This document shows positions 55,263 through 64,000 of a stretch of DNA of 64,000 nucleotides, one piece after another. The notes below the pieces were generated by a model. That model did not search any database, was not told the DNA's origin, and worked only from the letters and a program-made list of their open reading frames with translations. The stretch's first letter is position 1. Every line of letters starts with the position of its first letter. The position numbers were made by a program, and so were the translations under genes. Source of the DNA: Mycolicibacterium brisbanense (GTDB taxonomy: Bacteria; Actinomycetota; Actinomycetes; Mycobacteriales; Mycobacteriaceae); the NCBI RefSeq assembly GCF_001570425.1, contig NZ_BCSX01000019.1, positions 62,001-126,000 of the forward strand, written 5' to 3'.

Positions 55263-56620
55263 AGCGGTGGCAGGGCTTTCGAATACAGCCAGGCCTGCCA
55301 CAGTGGCTGCAGCGATTCGTCGGTGTAGCGCGCGGCCAGCCCGGTGAAGTCGTCGGTGAACGCGGTGCTGTGCCGGTACTTGGTTGTCCAATCCTGCAGC
55401 AGCGCAAAGAAATTCTTGTCGCCGATGCGGTTGCGCAGCACGTGCAGCGTCAACGCACCTCGCTTGTACACGCGGTCGTCGAACATGTCCTCGGGACCGG
55501 GGTCGGACAGCAGCAGGTTCTGGGGCAGGTCCGCCAGCTTGTGGTGGTAGCGACCGGCCCACTCGGCTGCGCTCGGCCCACCGCTGTTCTCCGACCACAG
55601 CCATTCGGCGTAACAGGCGAAGCCTTCGTGCAGCCAGATGTCGCGCCAGTGCCGCGCGGTCACCGAATTGCCGAACCACTGGTGGGCCAGCTCGTGGGCG
55701 ATGAGCCGTTCGGCGCCGCGGTGCCCGTCGCAGTGGTTGGCGCCGAAGATCGAAATGCCTTGGGCCTCAAGGGGGATTTCCAGGTCGTCGTCGGTGACCA
55801 CCACGGTGTAGCCGGTGGCAAGCGGGTACGGCCCGAACAGTTTGACGAACAACTTCATCATCTGCGGCTGCCGGTCGAAATCATGGTCGAAGTCGCGTTT
55901 GAGCCGCGACGGCAGCACGGCGTGCATCGGCACGGGGGATTTGGCCAGTCGGTGGCGCTCGTACATGCCGATCTGCAGCGTCATCAGGTAGCTCGATGTC
56001 GGCTCGGCCTGCTCGTAGGTCCACACGGTGTGCCCGGCCCGGACCCTTCGGGAAACCAACTCGCCGTTGGCGATCGCGTAGTACGGGCTGTCGGTGCTGA
56101 TTTCGACGCGGTAGCTGGCCTTGGCGCTGGGGTGGTCGTCGCACGGGAACCAGGTGGCCGCGCCGTTGGGCTGCCCGGCGACCAGGGCGCCGTTCGAGAG
56201 CTCCTCGAATCCGACTTCGCCCCAAAAGGTGTCGATGGGCCGCGGGTTGCCGCTGTAGCGGACCAGCACGGTCATGGCGGCACCCGCCGGCAGCGGTGAG
56301 GCCAACGTGATGAGCAGTTTTCCGTTGGAACATCGGAACTGGGCGGGCCTGCGGCCGTTCACCGAAACCCTCGACACGTTCATGGTGTTCGCGAGATCGA
56401 GGGTGAACGTGCGCAATTGGGCCAGCGTGACGGCGGTGATGGTGGCCGACCCGGCCAGTCGATTGGCCGACACCTTGTACTCGAGTTCGAGTTCGTAGCG
56501 CGACACCCGGTAACCGAAGTTGCCGTTGCCCGGCAGGTAGGGGTCGATGACGGGAGCTGCGGATGCCTTCTTGGTGGCTTTCTTGGCCGCCTTGCTGACC
56601 GCCTTGTCGGATCGCGTCAC
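55259..56620 (-). CDS. M1-family metallopeptidase
   Basis: A 453-residue zinc aminopeptidase-type protein. The zinc motif is HELAHQW followed by the third ligand in WLHEGFACYAEW. The exopeptidase GxMEN motif is not evident; the region reads LEAQGISIFG, so N-terminal aminopeptidase activity needs proof. The C-terminal domain is short compared with PepN. The Lys/Ala-rich N-terminus resembles nucleoid-tail sequences. GTG 56620 overlaps the stop of the synthetase gene. Confidence 0.87.
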   Translation of the reverse strand: MTRSDKAVSKAAKKATKKASAAPVIDPYLPGNGNFGYRVSRYELELEYKVSANRLAGSATITAVTLAQLRTFTLDLANTMNVSRVSVNGRRPAQFRCSNGKLLITLASPLPAGAAMTVLVRYSGNPRPIDTFWGEVGFEELSNGALVAGQPNGAATWFPCDDHPSAKASYRVEISTDSPYYAIANGELVSRRVRAGHTVWTYEQAEPTSSYLMTLQIGMYERHRLAKSPVPMHAVLPSRLKRDFDHDFDRQPQMMKLFVKLFGPYPLATGYTVVVTDDDLEIPLEAQGISIFGANHCDGHRGAERLIAHELAHQWFGNSVTARHWRDIWLHEGFACYAEWLWSENSGGPSAAEWAGRYHHKLADLPQNLLLSDPGPEDMFDDRVYKRGALTLHVLRNRIGDKNFFALLQDWTTKYRHSTAFTDDFTGLAARYTDESLQPLWQAWLYSKALPPL

Positions 56621-59600
56621 GCGGCGCTGTCCTCGGGGCTCTTGGACGCCTTGTCAGCCGAGCCGCCGCGCTTCTTGCCGAACAGGTTCCACGGCGCGAT
56701 CGGATTGCCCTGCCAGCGCGTCGAGGCCGGAACCTCGTCGCCGCGCATCACCAGCGAGCCAGGGCCCACCGTGGCCCCGGCGCCCAGGCGGGCCGCGGGC
56801 AGCGCCACGCAGTGCGGCCCGAGCGTCGCACCGTCCTCAAGCACCACGCTGTCCAACCGCATGATGCGGTCGTGGAACAGGTGCGTCTGCACCACGCAGC
56901 CGCGGTTGACCGTGGCCGCGGTGCCCAGCGTGACCAGATCGGCCTCCGGCAGCCAATAGGTTTCGCACCACACGCCGCGTCCGATCGAGGCGCCGAGCCC
57001 GCGCAGCCACAGGTTCATCACCGGAGTGCCGCTGGCGGCGCGCGCGAACCACGGTGCCGCAACGGTTTCGACGAAGGTGTCCGAGACCTCGTTGCGCCAC
57101 ACGAACGACGACCACAGCGGGTGTTCGACGGCGCGAATCCGCCCGATCACCAACCACTTCGCGATCACCGCGATGGCACCCGCGACAGCGCCCGCGGCCA
57201 GCAGCACCACGCCGCTGGCCAGCGCGGTCCACAGGTAGCCGATGCGGATGGCCGCGGCCTGCAGGGCGCCGAGCACCGCGACACCGATCGCGAACGTCAC
57301 GATCACCGGGATGATGCGGCAGGTCTCGACCGTGCCGCGCATGATCTTGAGTCGGTTCGACGGGTGGAACGTGCGCAGCGCGTCGGCCGCAGTCGGGTTG
57401 CGGCGCAACCGGACCGGAGGGCTGCCGAGCCACGACGATCCGGCCTTGGCTTTGTGCGGGGCGGCCGAGAGCACCGCGACCAGGCCGTCGTCGGGCACTT
57501 TGCGGCCGGGCTGGGTGATGCCCGAGTTGCCGAGGAATGCGCGCTTGCCGATGGTGGCCTTCGCGACGTGGATCCAGCCGCCGCCCAGTTCATAGGAGGC
57601 CACCATGGTGTCGTCGGCCAGGAACGCACCGTCCTGCACCTCGGTGAACTTCGGTGTGAACAGCGCCGTGGAGATCTCGGTGCCCTTGCCGACTTTCGCG
57701 CCCAGGAGCCGCAGCCACCACGGTGTCAGCAGGCTGGCGTAGATGGGGAACAGGTAGTTACGGGCCGCGTCCATCAGCCGTTCGGTGGCCCACAGCTGCC
57801 AGCCCACGCGGCTGCGCACCGGGTGGTAACCCTCGGACAGGCGCAGCGACAGCAGGCGCACCCCGACCACGGTCAGCGCGGCATAGACGACCATCGCGAC
57901 CAGCGCCGCGACCGGCGTCCACGCCAGGGCAGGCAGGATCGCCTCCTTGGGGGATGCGGTGCCGCGCACACCCCAGCCGACCACGGCGAGGCCGGCGGCG
58001 AGTGCGGCCAACGGCAGGCTGCCGAGCAGTATCGAGGTGACGCCGTAGACGGCCACCCACACCGGGGCGCGGCCCGGCCGGTGGTCGGGCCATGGATGAC
58101 GGGCCTTGCCGGACTTCACCGCAGGCGAGCCCTTCCAGAACTGGCCGTTCTTCACCTTGCCGACCACCGCGGAACCGGGGGCCACATCGGCGTTCTTCCC
58201 GACCGTCGCCCCGGGCAGCAGCGTGGTGCGCGCGCCGATGGTGGCGTCGTTGCCGATCGACACCGGTCCCACGTGGAACAGGTCACCGTCGATCCAGTGC
58301 CCGGTGAGATCCACCTCGGGTTCGACGGAGGCGCGATGGCCGATCTTGAGCATGCCGGTCACCGGCGGGGCAGAGTGCAGGTCGACGCCCTTGCCGACGC
58401 TGTTGCCCAGCGCCCGGGCGTAATAGACCATCCACGGCGCGCCTGCCAGGTTCTCCGCGCCGCTGGCGTCAGCGAGCCGCTCGGCGATCCAGACCCGCAG
58501 GTGCACGGCGCCGCCGCGACGGTAGGTGCCCGGCTCCAGCCCGCTGAGCAGCATCCGCGCGAAGAGCACGGCGATGCCCATGCGGCCCACGGGCGTGATG
58601 AAGATAAGGAAGCCGGCCAGCAGCCACCACCAGTTCACGGGCGTGGCCCACGGCACGATTTTCGCGGCTGCGGCGATGTTGTTCAGCAGCGCCAGCCACA
58701 CCACCCACTGCACGCCGGTCAGCGTCGCCAGCGGCAGGGACAACGCCACCTGGGCGGCTTGGGTGAGCCACGGCGTCGGTTTCACCACGCGCGTTTCCAC
58801 CTGCGGCGGAGGTTTGAGTTCGTCGAGGTATCCGGCTAGTGAACCCAGCCGCGGATGGTCGTACAGGTCGGCGACGGTCACCTGTGGATACCGCTGCCGC
58901 AGTGCGGCCACGAGCTGGGCGGCCGACAACGAGCCGCCGCCGAGCGCGATGAAATCGGCCTCCGGGCCGTCGACGGCGGTGCCGAGGACATCGCGCCACA
59001 GCCCGGCGAGCCAACCCAGGGTGCCGCCGAGGTCGGGGGCGTCCTGCTCGGTCTCGCCGGGCGGCGGCCAGGGCAGTGCGTTGCGGTCCACCTTGCCCGA
59101 CGTGCGGGTCGGCAACTCGTCGAGCAGCACCAGCCGGGGCACCAGCGCGGCAGGTAGGGCTTCCGACAGCGAGGCCCTGGCGGCGGCGAGGTCGAAGTCC
59201 GGATCGGCGCTGGCGATGTAGCCGACCAGTAACGGGGTGCCGCTGGCGGTCTTGCGGACCGCGGCCGCACCGCCGCTGACACCGGGCAGGTGGACCAGCG
59301 CGTTGTCCACCTCGCCCAGCTCGATGCGCCTGCCGCCGACCTTGACCTGATCGTCGGCCCGGCCCTGGAAGTACAGGCCGTCCGGTTCCAGACGCACCAG
59401 GTCACCGCTGCGGTAAGCCCGGCTCCAGCCCAGCGTCGGCATGGCCGCGTACTTCTCGGCGTCTTTCTCGGGGTCCAGGTACCGGGCCAGTCCCACGCCG
59501 CCGATCACCAGTTCGCCGACCTCGCCGAAGGCAACCTGGTGGCCCTTCGCGTCGACGACCGCCAGGTCCCAGCCGGGCAACGGCAGACCGATGCTGACGG

Positions 59601-60552
59601 GGCCCTGCCCGTCCAGCTTGGCCCCGCACGCGACGACGGTGGCCTCGGTGGGCCCGTAGGTGTTCCACAGCTCGCGCCCGTCGACCGCCAGACGCTGCGC
59701 GAGCTCGGGCGGGCACGCCTCACCGCCGAAGATGAGCAGGCGCACGGCTTCGAGCGCCTCGGCGGGCCACAGCGCCGCGAGTGTCGGCACCGTCGACACC
59801 ACGGTGATGTCGCGGCTCACCAGCCACGGGCCCAGATCCATGCCGCTGCGCACCAACGACCGGGGTGCCGGGACCAGGCAGGCCCCGTGCCGCCAGGCCA
59901 GCCACATCTCCTCGCACGACGCGTCGAACGCCACCGACAAACCGGCCAGCACTCGGTCCCCGGGTCCGATCGGGTTGTCCTGCAGGAACATCCGTGCTTC
60001 AGCGTCGACGAATGCGGCCGCGCTGCGGTGCGTCACCGCCACACCCTTTGGCGTCCCCGTCGATCCGGAGGTGAAGATGATCCAGGCGTCGTCACGAACC
60101 AGCGGCGCCGCCGCACGCCAGCCCCGCGATGATCCGGGGCCCCGCACCAGGCCGGCCTCGGTGATCACGCCCACCACGTTGGCCTCGCCGAATACCAGCT
60201 GGGCCCGTTCGTCGGGGTCGTCGGCGTCCACCGGAACGTAGGCCGCGCCGGCCGCCAGCGTGGCCAGGATCGCGACGTAGAGCGCATAGGTGCCCGACGG
60301 CATCCGGATCCCGATCCGGTCACCGCGGCCGATGCCGCGCGCCGCGAGCCAGGCCACGCTGTCTTCGACGTCGGTGATCAGTTCGGCGTAGGTGAGCTGC
60401 ACCGACCCGTCGTCGAGCGCAGGGGCGTCAGGGAACCGGCTCGCGGTGTCGCGCAGGATGTCCACCAGCGTCCGGGGCTCGGGCGCCGCAGAGGAAAGCA
60501 CGTATTGCGCAGGGATCGCGTGCTCGGCGTGTGCTTCATCCGCAGCTGTCAC
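56617..60552 (-). CDS. Pls/PosA-family non-ribosomal peptide synthetase
   Basis: A 1311-residue membrane-bound synthetase. Adenylation domain (1 to about 500) contains IIFTSGSTGTPKGV and YRSGDLV. The carrier domain (about 515-590) has the phosphopantetheine Ser in GGGSLSAAQL. The C-terminal half alternates membrane helices with left-handed beta-helix hexapeptide repeats (ATIGARTTLLPGATVGKNADV), like epsilon-poly-lysine synthetase (Pls). No condensation domain is present. It starts the coupled run M1 peptidase-flippase-GT2-DUF2304; the product could be a homopolymer of an amino acid. Confidence 0.9.
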   Translation of the reverse strand: MTAADEAHAEHAIPAQYVLSSAAPEPRTLVDILRDTASRFPDAPALDDGSVQLTYAELITDVEDSVAWLAARGIGRGDRIGIRMPSGTYALYVAILATLAAGAAYVPVDADDPDERAQLVFGEANVVGVITEAGLVRGPGSSRGWRAAAPLVRDDAWIIFTSGSTGTPKGVAVTHRSAAAFVDAEARMFLQDNPIGPGDRVLAGLSVAFDASCEEMWLAWRHGACLVPAPRSLVRSGMDLGPWLVSRDITVVSTVPTLAALWPAEALEAVRLLIFGGEACPPELAQRLAVDGRELWNTYGPTEATVVACGAKLDGQGPVSIGLPLPGWDLAVVDAKGHQVAFGEVGELVIGGVGLARYLDPEKDAEKYAAMPTLGWSRAYRSGDLVRLEPDGLYFQGRADDQVKVGGRRIELGEVDNALVHLPGVSGGAAAVRKTASGTPLLVGYIASADPDFDLAAARASLSEALPAALVPRLVLLDELPTRTSGKVDRNALPWPPPGETEQDAPDLGGTLGWLAGLWRDVLGTAVDGPEADFIALGGGSLSAAQLVAALRQRYPQVTVADLYDHPRLGSLAGYLDELKPPPQVETRVVKPTPWLTQAAQVALSLPLATLTGVQWVVWLALLNNIAAAAKIVPWATPVNWWWLLAGFLIFITPVGRMGIAVLFARMLLSGLEPGTYRRGGAVHLRVWIAERLADASGAENLAGAPWMVYYARALGNSVGKGVDLHSAPPVTGMLKIGHRASVEPEVDLTGHWIDGDLFHVGPVSIGNDATIGARTTLLPGATVGKNADVAPGSAVVGKVKNGQFWKGSPAVKSGKARHPWPDHRPGRAPVWVAVYGVTSILLGSLPLAALAAGLAVVGWGVRGTASPKEAILPALAWTPVAALVAMVVYAALTVVGVRLLSLRLSEGYHPVRSRVGWQLWATERLMDAARNYLFPIYASLLTPWWLRLLGAKVGKGTEISTALFTPKFTEVQDGAFLADDTMVASYELGGGWIHVAKATIGKRAFLGNSGITQPGRKVPDDGLVAVLSAAPHKAKAGSSWLGSPPVRLRRNPTAADALRTFHPSNRLKIMRGTVETCRIIPVIVTFAIGVAVLGALQAAAIRIGYLWTALASGVVLLAAGAVAGAIAVIAKWLVIGRIRAVEHPLWSSFVWRNEVSDTFVETVAAPWFARAASGTPVMNLWLRGLGASIGRGVWCETYWLPEADLVTLGTAATVNRGCVVQTHLFHDRIMRLDSVVLEDGATLGPHCVALPAARLGAGATVGPGSLVMRGDEVPASTRWQGNPIAPWNLFGKKRGGSADKASKSPEDSAA

Positions 60553-60618
60553 GAGTACAAACTACTAAGCCGCGGTCCCGGTGGGCGGATGAAGCGCACG
60601 GCGTGGCACACTTGTCGG

Positions 60619-60742
60619 CGGAGGGGAGTATTCCTTCGCTGCAGTGTCGTCATCACATCGGCTGACATGAAGCCGATCGGTGCTGCGGGCCCGGCCGTAA
60701 GGCGGGTGGAAGAGACCTCCGGCGTTTTGTGACAGCCGGAGG
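60619..60742 (+). promoter_or_regulatory. yybP-ykoY (Mn2+) riboswitch with SD sequestration
   Basis: CGGAGG (60619-60624) followed by GGAGTA, and GAAGAGACCTCCG ending at 60721, are the two conserved sides of the yybP-ykoY core; CGGAGG and CCTCCG form P1. CCTCCGG (60716-60722) is also exactly complementary to CCGGAGG (60736-60742), the terC ribosome site. Ligand binding should hold the first pairing and free the second, giving translation-on at high Mn2+. The metal is inferred from the class. Confidence 0.85.
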
Positions 60743-60749
60743 ATTCCTG

Positions 60750-61718
60750 ATGCATGTAACCCAGCTCGAGTGGATTGTCACGCTGACCGTGACGATCGCT
60801 GTGCTCTTGTTCGACGTCGTGGTGATCGGCCGCAGGCCCCACGAGCCGACGACCCGCGAAACGGCGACGTATCTGTCGATCTACATCGGTCTGGCAGTGG
60901 CGTTCGGCGTGTGGGTGTGGTTCTTCCACGGCAGCCAGTTCGGGCTGGAGTTCTTCGCCGGGTGGCTCACGGAGTACAGCCTGTCGGTGGACAACCTGTT
61001 CATCTTCCTGATCATCATGGCCAGCTTCAAAGTGCCCAGGATCTATCAGCAACAGGCATTGCTCGTCGGGATCATCTTGGCGCTGATCTTCCGCGGCGTC
61101 TTCATCGCGCTCGGTGCGGTGGCCATCGAGCAGTTCTCCTGGGTTTTCTACATCTTCGGGGCGTTCCTGCTGTACACCGCGATCAACCTGGTGCGCGACA
61201 CCGAGCACGACGACGACGCCGACAACTTCGTGGTGCGGTTCGCACAGCGGCACCTGCGGACCACGGATCGCTGGGACGGCTTGCGGCTGTGGGTCAAAGA
61301 CGACGGCGCGAGGTTGATGACGCCGATGTTCCTGGTGATCGTCGCGCTGGGCACCACCGACCTGCTGTTCGCGCTGGATTCGATTCCCGCGATCTACGGT
61401 CTCACCCAACAGCCCTACCTGGTGTTCACCGCGAACGTGTTCGCCTTGATGGGCTTGCGCCAGCTGTACTTCCTGCTGGGCGATCTGCTCAAGCGCCTGG
61501 TGTACCTGTCCCAGGGCTTGGCCATCATCCTGTTCTTCATCGGCGTGAAGCTCGTGCTGCACGCCCTGCACGAGAACGAGTTGCCGTTCATCAACGGTGG
61601 CGAGCCCGTGCCGGTGCCGGACATTCCCACGCTGGTCAGTCTCGGCGTGATCGTAGTGACCCTGGCCATCACCACGGCAGCCAGCCTCTACAAGACCCGG
61701 GTGCGTGACGCCCGGTAG
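60750..61718 (+). CDS. TerC-family membrane protein, probable Mn2+ exporter
   Basis: A 322-residue membrane protein with about nine helices. Conserved acidic helices appear as YSLSVDNLFIFL and ALDSIPAIYGL, the metal-binding positions of the TerC/Alx family. ATG 60750 follows CCGGAGGA. The upstream riboswitch strongly indicates a manganese efflux or metalation role. Confidence 0.93.
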   Translation: MHVTQLEWIVTLTVTIAVLLFDVVVIGRRPHEPTTRETATYLSIYIGLAVAFGVWVWFFHGSQFGLEFFAGWLTEYSLSVDNLFIFLIIMASFKVPRIYQQQALLVGIILALIFRGVFIALGAVAIEQFSWVFYIFGAFLLYTAINLVRDTEHDDDADNFVVRFAQRHLRTTDRWDGLRLWVKDDGARLMTPMFLVIVALGTTDLLFALDSIPAIYGLTQQPYLVFTANVFALMGLRQLYFLLGDLLKRLVYLSQGLAIILFFIGVKLVLHALHENELPFINGGEPVPVPDIPTLVSLGVIVVTLAITTAASLYKTRVRDAR

Positions 61719-61793
61719 TGTCGAGGAGTTGTCACTAAAGCAAATGGTCGGCGCGACCTGGGTGACCTCATTACATTAAGGATGTGATGGCCC

Positions 61794-62978
61794 ATGCGCG
61801 CACCGACGGTGCCTGCAGGTAATGAGCGGCGGTTGTCGCTGCTCCTCGTCGAGGACGACCGAGCTGATGCTCTGCTGGTCGAGGAGCTGATCGCCGACGC
61901 CGACGCTGACATCGAGTTCCGTTGGGCGCAATCGCTTTCCGACGCCGAGCAGGCACTGTCCGCCGATCGCCCGCACTGTGTGCTCCTCGACCTGAATCTG
62001 CCCGACGCCATCGGGATCGATGCCTTGCACCGGTTGGCCAAGGTGGATGCCGCCATCCCGATCGTGGTGCTGACGGGTTTGCACGACGAGCATTTCGGGG
62101 TGTCGGCGGTGGCGTCCGGCGCGCAGGACTACCTGGTCAAGGGCCGGGTGGAGCCGGAGGTGCTGGTGCGCGCGGTGCGGTACGCCATCGAGCGCAAGCG
62201 TGCCGAACTCACCGCCGTCGCCCTGCACGCCAGCCATCTACGCGCGCAGGAGAACGCACGGCTCGAGCGCGGGCTGCTCCCGTCCCCGTTGCTGCTCGGT
62301 GACCCGGGCGTCGAGATCATCACGCAGTCCCTGCCCAGCCGCCAGGACGCCCTGATCGGCGGGGATTTCTACGATGTGGTCCAGACCAACGACCGCACGG
62401 TTCACGTGATGATCGGGGATGTCGCCGGCCACGGCCCGGATGCCGCGGCACTGGGAGTGGCGCTGCGCATCGGCTGGCGCGCGCTGACGTTCGCGGGGTT
62501 GCGGGGCAACGAGCGGATGCGCCAGCTGGACCGGATTCTGACCACCGAACGCCCCGGGACCGGGGTGTTCGCAACGCTGCTGAGCTTGGCGATCGATCCT
62601 GACAGCGGTCGCTACGCGGCGGTGCGGGCAGGGCATCCGGGAATGCTCGGCCACAACAGAAACTCCGTGGAATGGATCGAGCCGCCGGCCGGCCCCGCCC
62701 TGGGCCTCGGTGCCGAGGAGTGGCCCGTCAACCAACTGCAGCTGTCAGAAGGGCAGGGCCTGCTGCTGCTCACCGACGGCTTGTTCGAGGGGCATGCGGG
62801 CCCCGGCGACGAACGCCTCGGCGAAGCCGGCCTGCTCAGGGTGGCTCGAACGCTGGCCGGGTTGCCCGGGCGGGAGTTCGTCGACGCCCTGATCGGCCAG
62901 GCCGAGACCTACGCTCAACCGCATGGCGGCCTCACCGATGACATCGCGGTGATCCGGGTGGAGCGGTCTCCCCGATGA
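61794..62978 (+). CDS. Response regulator-PP2C phosphatase (RsbU/SpoIIE type)
   Basis: A 394-residue two-domain regulator. The receiver domain (1-130) has acidic residues VEDD, phosphoacceptor Asp in LLDLNLPD and Lys in YLVKGR. The phosphatase domain (160-390) has GGDFYDV and IGDVAGHG, metal ligands of the PP2C/SpoIIE class. Such proteins dephosphorylate anti-anti-sigma factors. The stop overlaps the start of the sensor kinase gene. Confidence 0.92.
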   Translation: MRAPTVPAGNERRLSLLLVEDDRADALLVEELIADADADIEFRWAQSLSDAEQALSADRPHCVLLDLNLPDAIGIDALHRLAKVDAAIPIVVLTGLHDEHFGVSAVASGAQDYLVKGRVEPEVLVRAVRYAIERKRAELTAVALHASHLRAQENARLERGLLPSPLLLGDPGVEIITQSLPSRQDALIGGDFYDVVQTNDRTVHVMIGDVAGHGPDAAALGVALRIGWRALTFAGLRGNERMRQLDRILTTERPGTGVFATLLSLAIDPDSGRYAAVRAGHPGMLGHNRNSVEWIEPPAGPALGLGAEEWPVNQLQLSEGQGLLLLTDGLFEGHAGPGDERLGEAGLLRVARTLAGLPGREFVDALIGQAETYAQPHGGLTDDIAVIRVERSPR

Positions 62979-64000
62979 AGCTCACCGTCCAGGGCTGGCT
63001 CAACGTCGTGCTGGCGACCATGGGCGGCATCGTGCTCGCGGGCGCTGTGGCCGGGGGTCTGATGATCCGATGGACCGACCAGGTCTCCGATGATCTGATC
63101 AACCATCTTCAGCCCGCGCGCGTGGCTGCCTACCGGCTGCAGGCGGCTCTGCGCGATCAGGAAACGGCGGTCCGCGGTTACGCCATCGCGGCTGACCGGC
63201 AGTTCCTGCAGCCCTATGACGAGGGACAGAGCGTCGCCACCGCGGCCGCCGCCGACATCCGGTCGCTGGTGGGCGACCGCGAGCAACAACTGGCCGATCT
63301 CGACGCGATTGCGCGGGCGGCGGACAGGTGGCGCAGCACCTATGCCGCCCCGCTCATCGTCAGTGTCACGCCGGGCCGGCCCGCCGTCGTCGATGAGCAG
63401 ACCGCCGCCCGCGGGAAAGCCGAATTCGACGGTATGCGGGTGCTTTTCGACGCCCAGAACGCGCACCTCGAGCAGCTCAGGAACGCTGCGCGCGATGAGC
63501 TGGACCGCAGCCGAACCTGGCGCGACGGAATGCTGATCGCCGTGATCGCCGCATTCATCGTCACCGCGCTGCTGCTCGCGGTCTGGGTGCGTGGCGCGGT
63601 GATACGCCCGCTGGATGCGCTTGCGGCGGCGTGCCGCAGGATCACCCAGGGCAACTTCGGCGACCGCATCGTCCCCAAGGGGCCCAAGGACATTCGGGCC
63701 ATCTCGGTCGACGTCGAGGACATGCGCCAGCGCATCGTCGATGAGCTCGACGCGTCACGCTCCGCGCAGGCGTCCCTCGATGAGCAGGCCGACGAGCTGA
63801 GGCGGTCGAATGCCGAACTCGAACAGTTCGCCTATGTGGCGTCGCACGATCTGCAGGAGCCGCTGAGAAAGGTGGCCTCGTTCTGCCAGTTGTTGGAGAG
63901 GCGGTACGGCGACAAGCTCGACGAGCGCGGAGTCGAGTACATCGGTTTCGCGGTCGACGGGGCCAAGCGCATGCAGGTGCTGATCAACGATCTGTTGACC
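62975..64000 (+). CDS. Membrane sensor histidine kinase (3' end outside window)
   Basis: At least 342 residues. Two membrane helices (about 10-32 and 190-210) flank an extracytoplasmic CHASE3-like helical domain ([23 protein letters not shown]). A HAMP domain and the HisKA dimerisation segment with [21 protein letters not shown] (phosphoacceptor His) follow. The ATPase domain is beyond the window. ATG 62975 overlaps the upstream stop (ATGA), so it is probably the cognate kinase of the RR-PP2C protein. Confidence 0.92.
   Translation, partial: MKLTVQGWLNVVLATMGGIVLAGAVAGGLMIRWTDQVSDDLINHLQPARVAAYRLQAALRDQETAVRGYAIAADRQFLQPYDEGQSVATAAAADIRSLVGDREQQLADLDAIARAADRWRSTYAAPLIVSVTPGRPAVVDEQTAARGKAEFDGMRVLFDAQNAHLEQLRNAARDELDRSRTWRDGMLIAVIAAFIVTALLLAVWVRGAVIRPLDALAAACRRITQGNFGDRIVPKGPKDIRAISVDVEDMRQRIVDELDASRSAQASLDEQADELRRSNAELEQFAYVASHDLQEPLRKVASFCQLLERRYGDKLDERGVEYIGFAVDGAKRMQVLINDLLT

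Noticed and set aside
56812..58839. 675-codon plus-strand frame opposite the Pls/PosA gene
   Set aside because: Arg/His/Gly-rich antisense shadow of a gene with clear domains; typical of GC-rich DNA.

Overview
The window comes from a fast-growing Mycobacterium/Mycolicibacterium-type chromosome. It is GC-rich, uses many GTG/TTG starts and has dense 4-bp start/stop overlaps. Its gene order matches, in reverse, the M. tuberculosis segment from ponA2 (Rv3682) through whiB4, the Rv3679/Rv3680 ATPases, crp, nth, marP, ephE, acs, ssd/tad, cspA, topA and holB to galE1 and Rv3630-Rv3632. Rv equivalences are from memory of those families, not from a search.

Layout: 1-12946 holds the conserved envelope, redox, crp and marP block. 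13046-17560 holds acs, a degenerate Fic-like protein, a HAD phosphatase and two structured RNAs: an Ms1/MTS2823-like RNA preceded by a CRP site, and a 6C (B11-type) RNA with its own promoter and terminator. 17559-33888 is the ssd-tad (Flp pilus-like) locus. 33889-44849 carries a PAS sensor, a MrfA-type helicase, cspA, topA, an adenylate cyclase, holB and tRNA-Thr(CGT). 44862-47709 is a small accessory patch: RidA, tautomerase, a DUF222/HNH protein and a lipoprotein. 47804-60552 holds cell-envelope genes, including a five-gene translationally coupled unit ending in DUF2304. 60619-64000 has a Mn-type (yybP-ykoY) riboswitch with terC, then a response-regulator/PP2C phosphatase and a sensor kinase cut off by the window edge.

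The most unusual object is an ~11.86-kb site-specific transposon at about 19606-31468. It has split tadA into a 326-codon 5' part and a 3' part of about 60 codons. Removing it on paper rejoins the frame into a 386-residue TadA. Its recombination module is a Tn554-type trio: tnpA (tyrosine recombinase), tnpB (larger tyrosine recombinase with a Cys cluster) and tnpC (small coiled-coil protein), tightly overlapping. Directly upstream, on the same strand, lie an XRE-ImmA/IrrE metalloprotease gene and an unrecognised gene, so the whole may be one five-gene unit controlled from the right end. The cargo is an MmpL/RND transporter, a DUF6188 protein, a PaaI-like thioesterase and two TetR regulators. 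Three promoters within the cargo share a related ~35-bp operator. The element carries imperfect 11-bp terminal inverted repeats.

Downstream of the insertion, tadB-tadC-DUF4244-tadE-tadG are cut off from the ssd-tadA promoter. tadE also has no ordinary start codon in frame, so the pilus locus looks disabled or decaying here.
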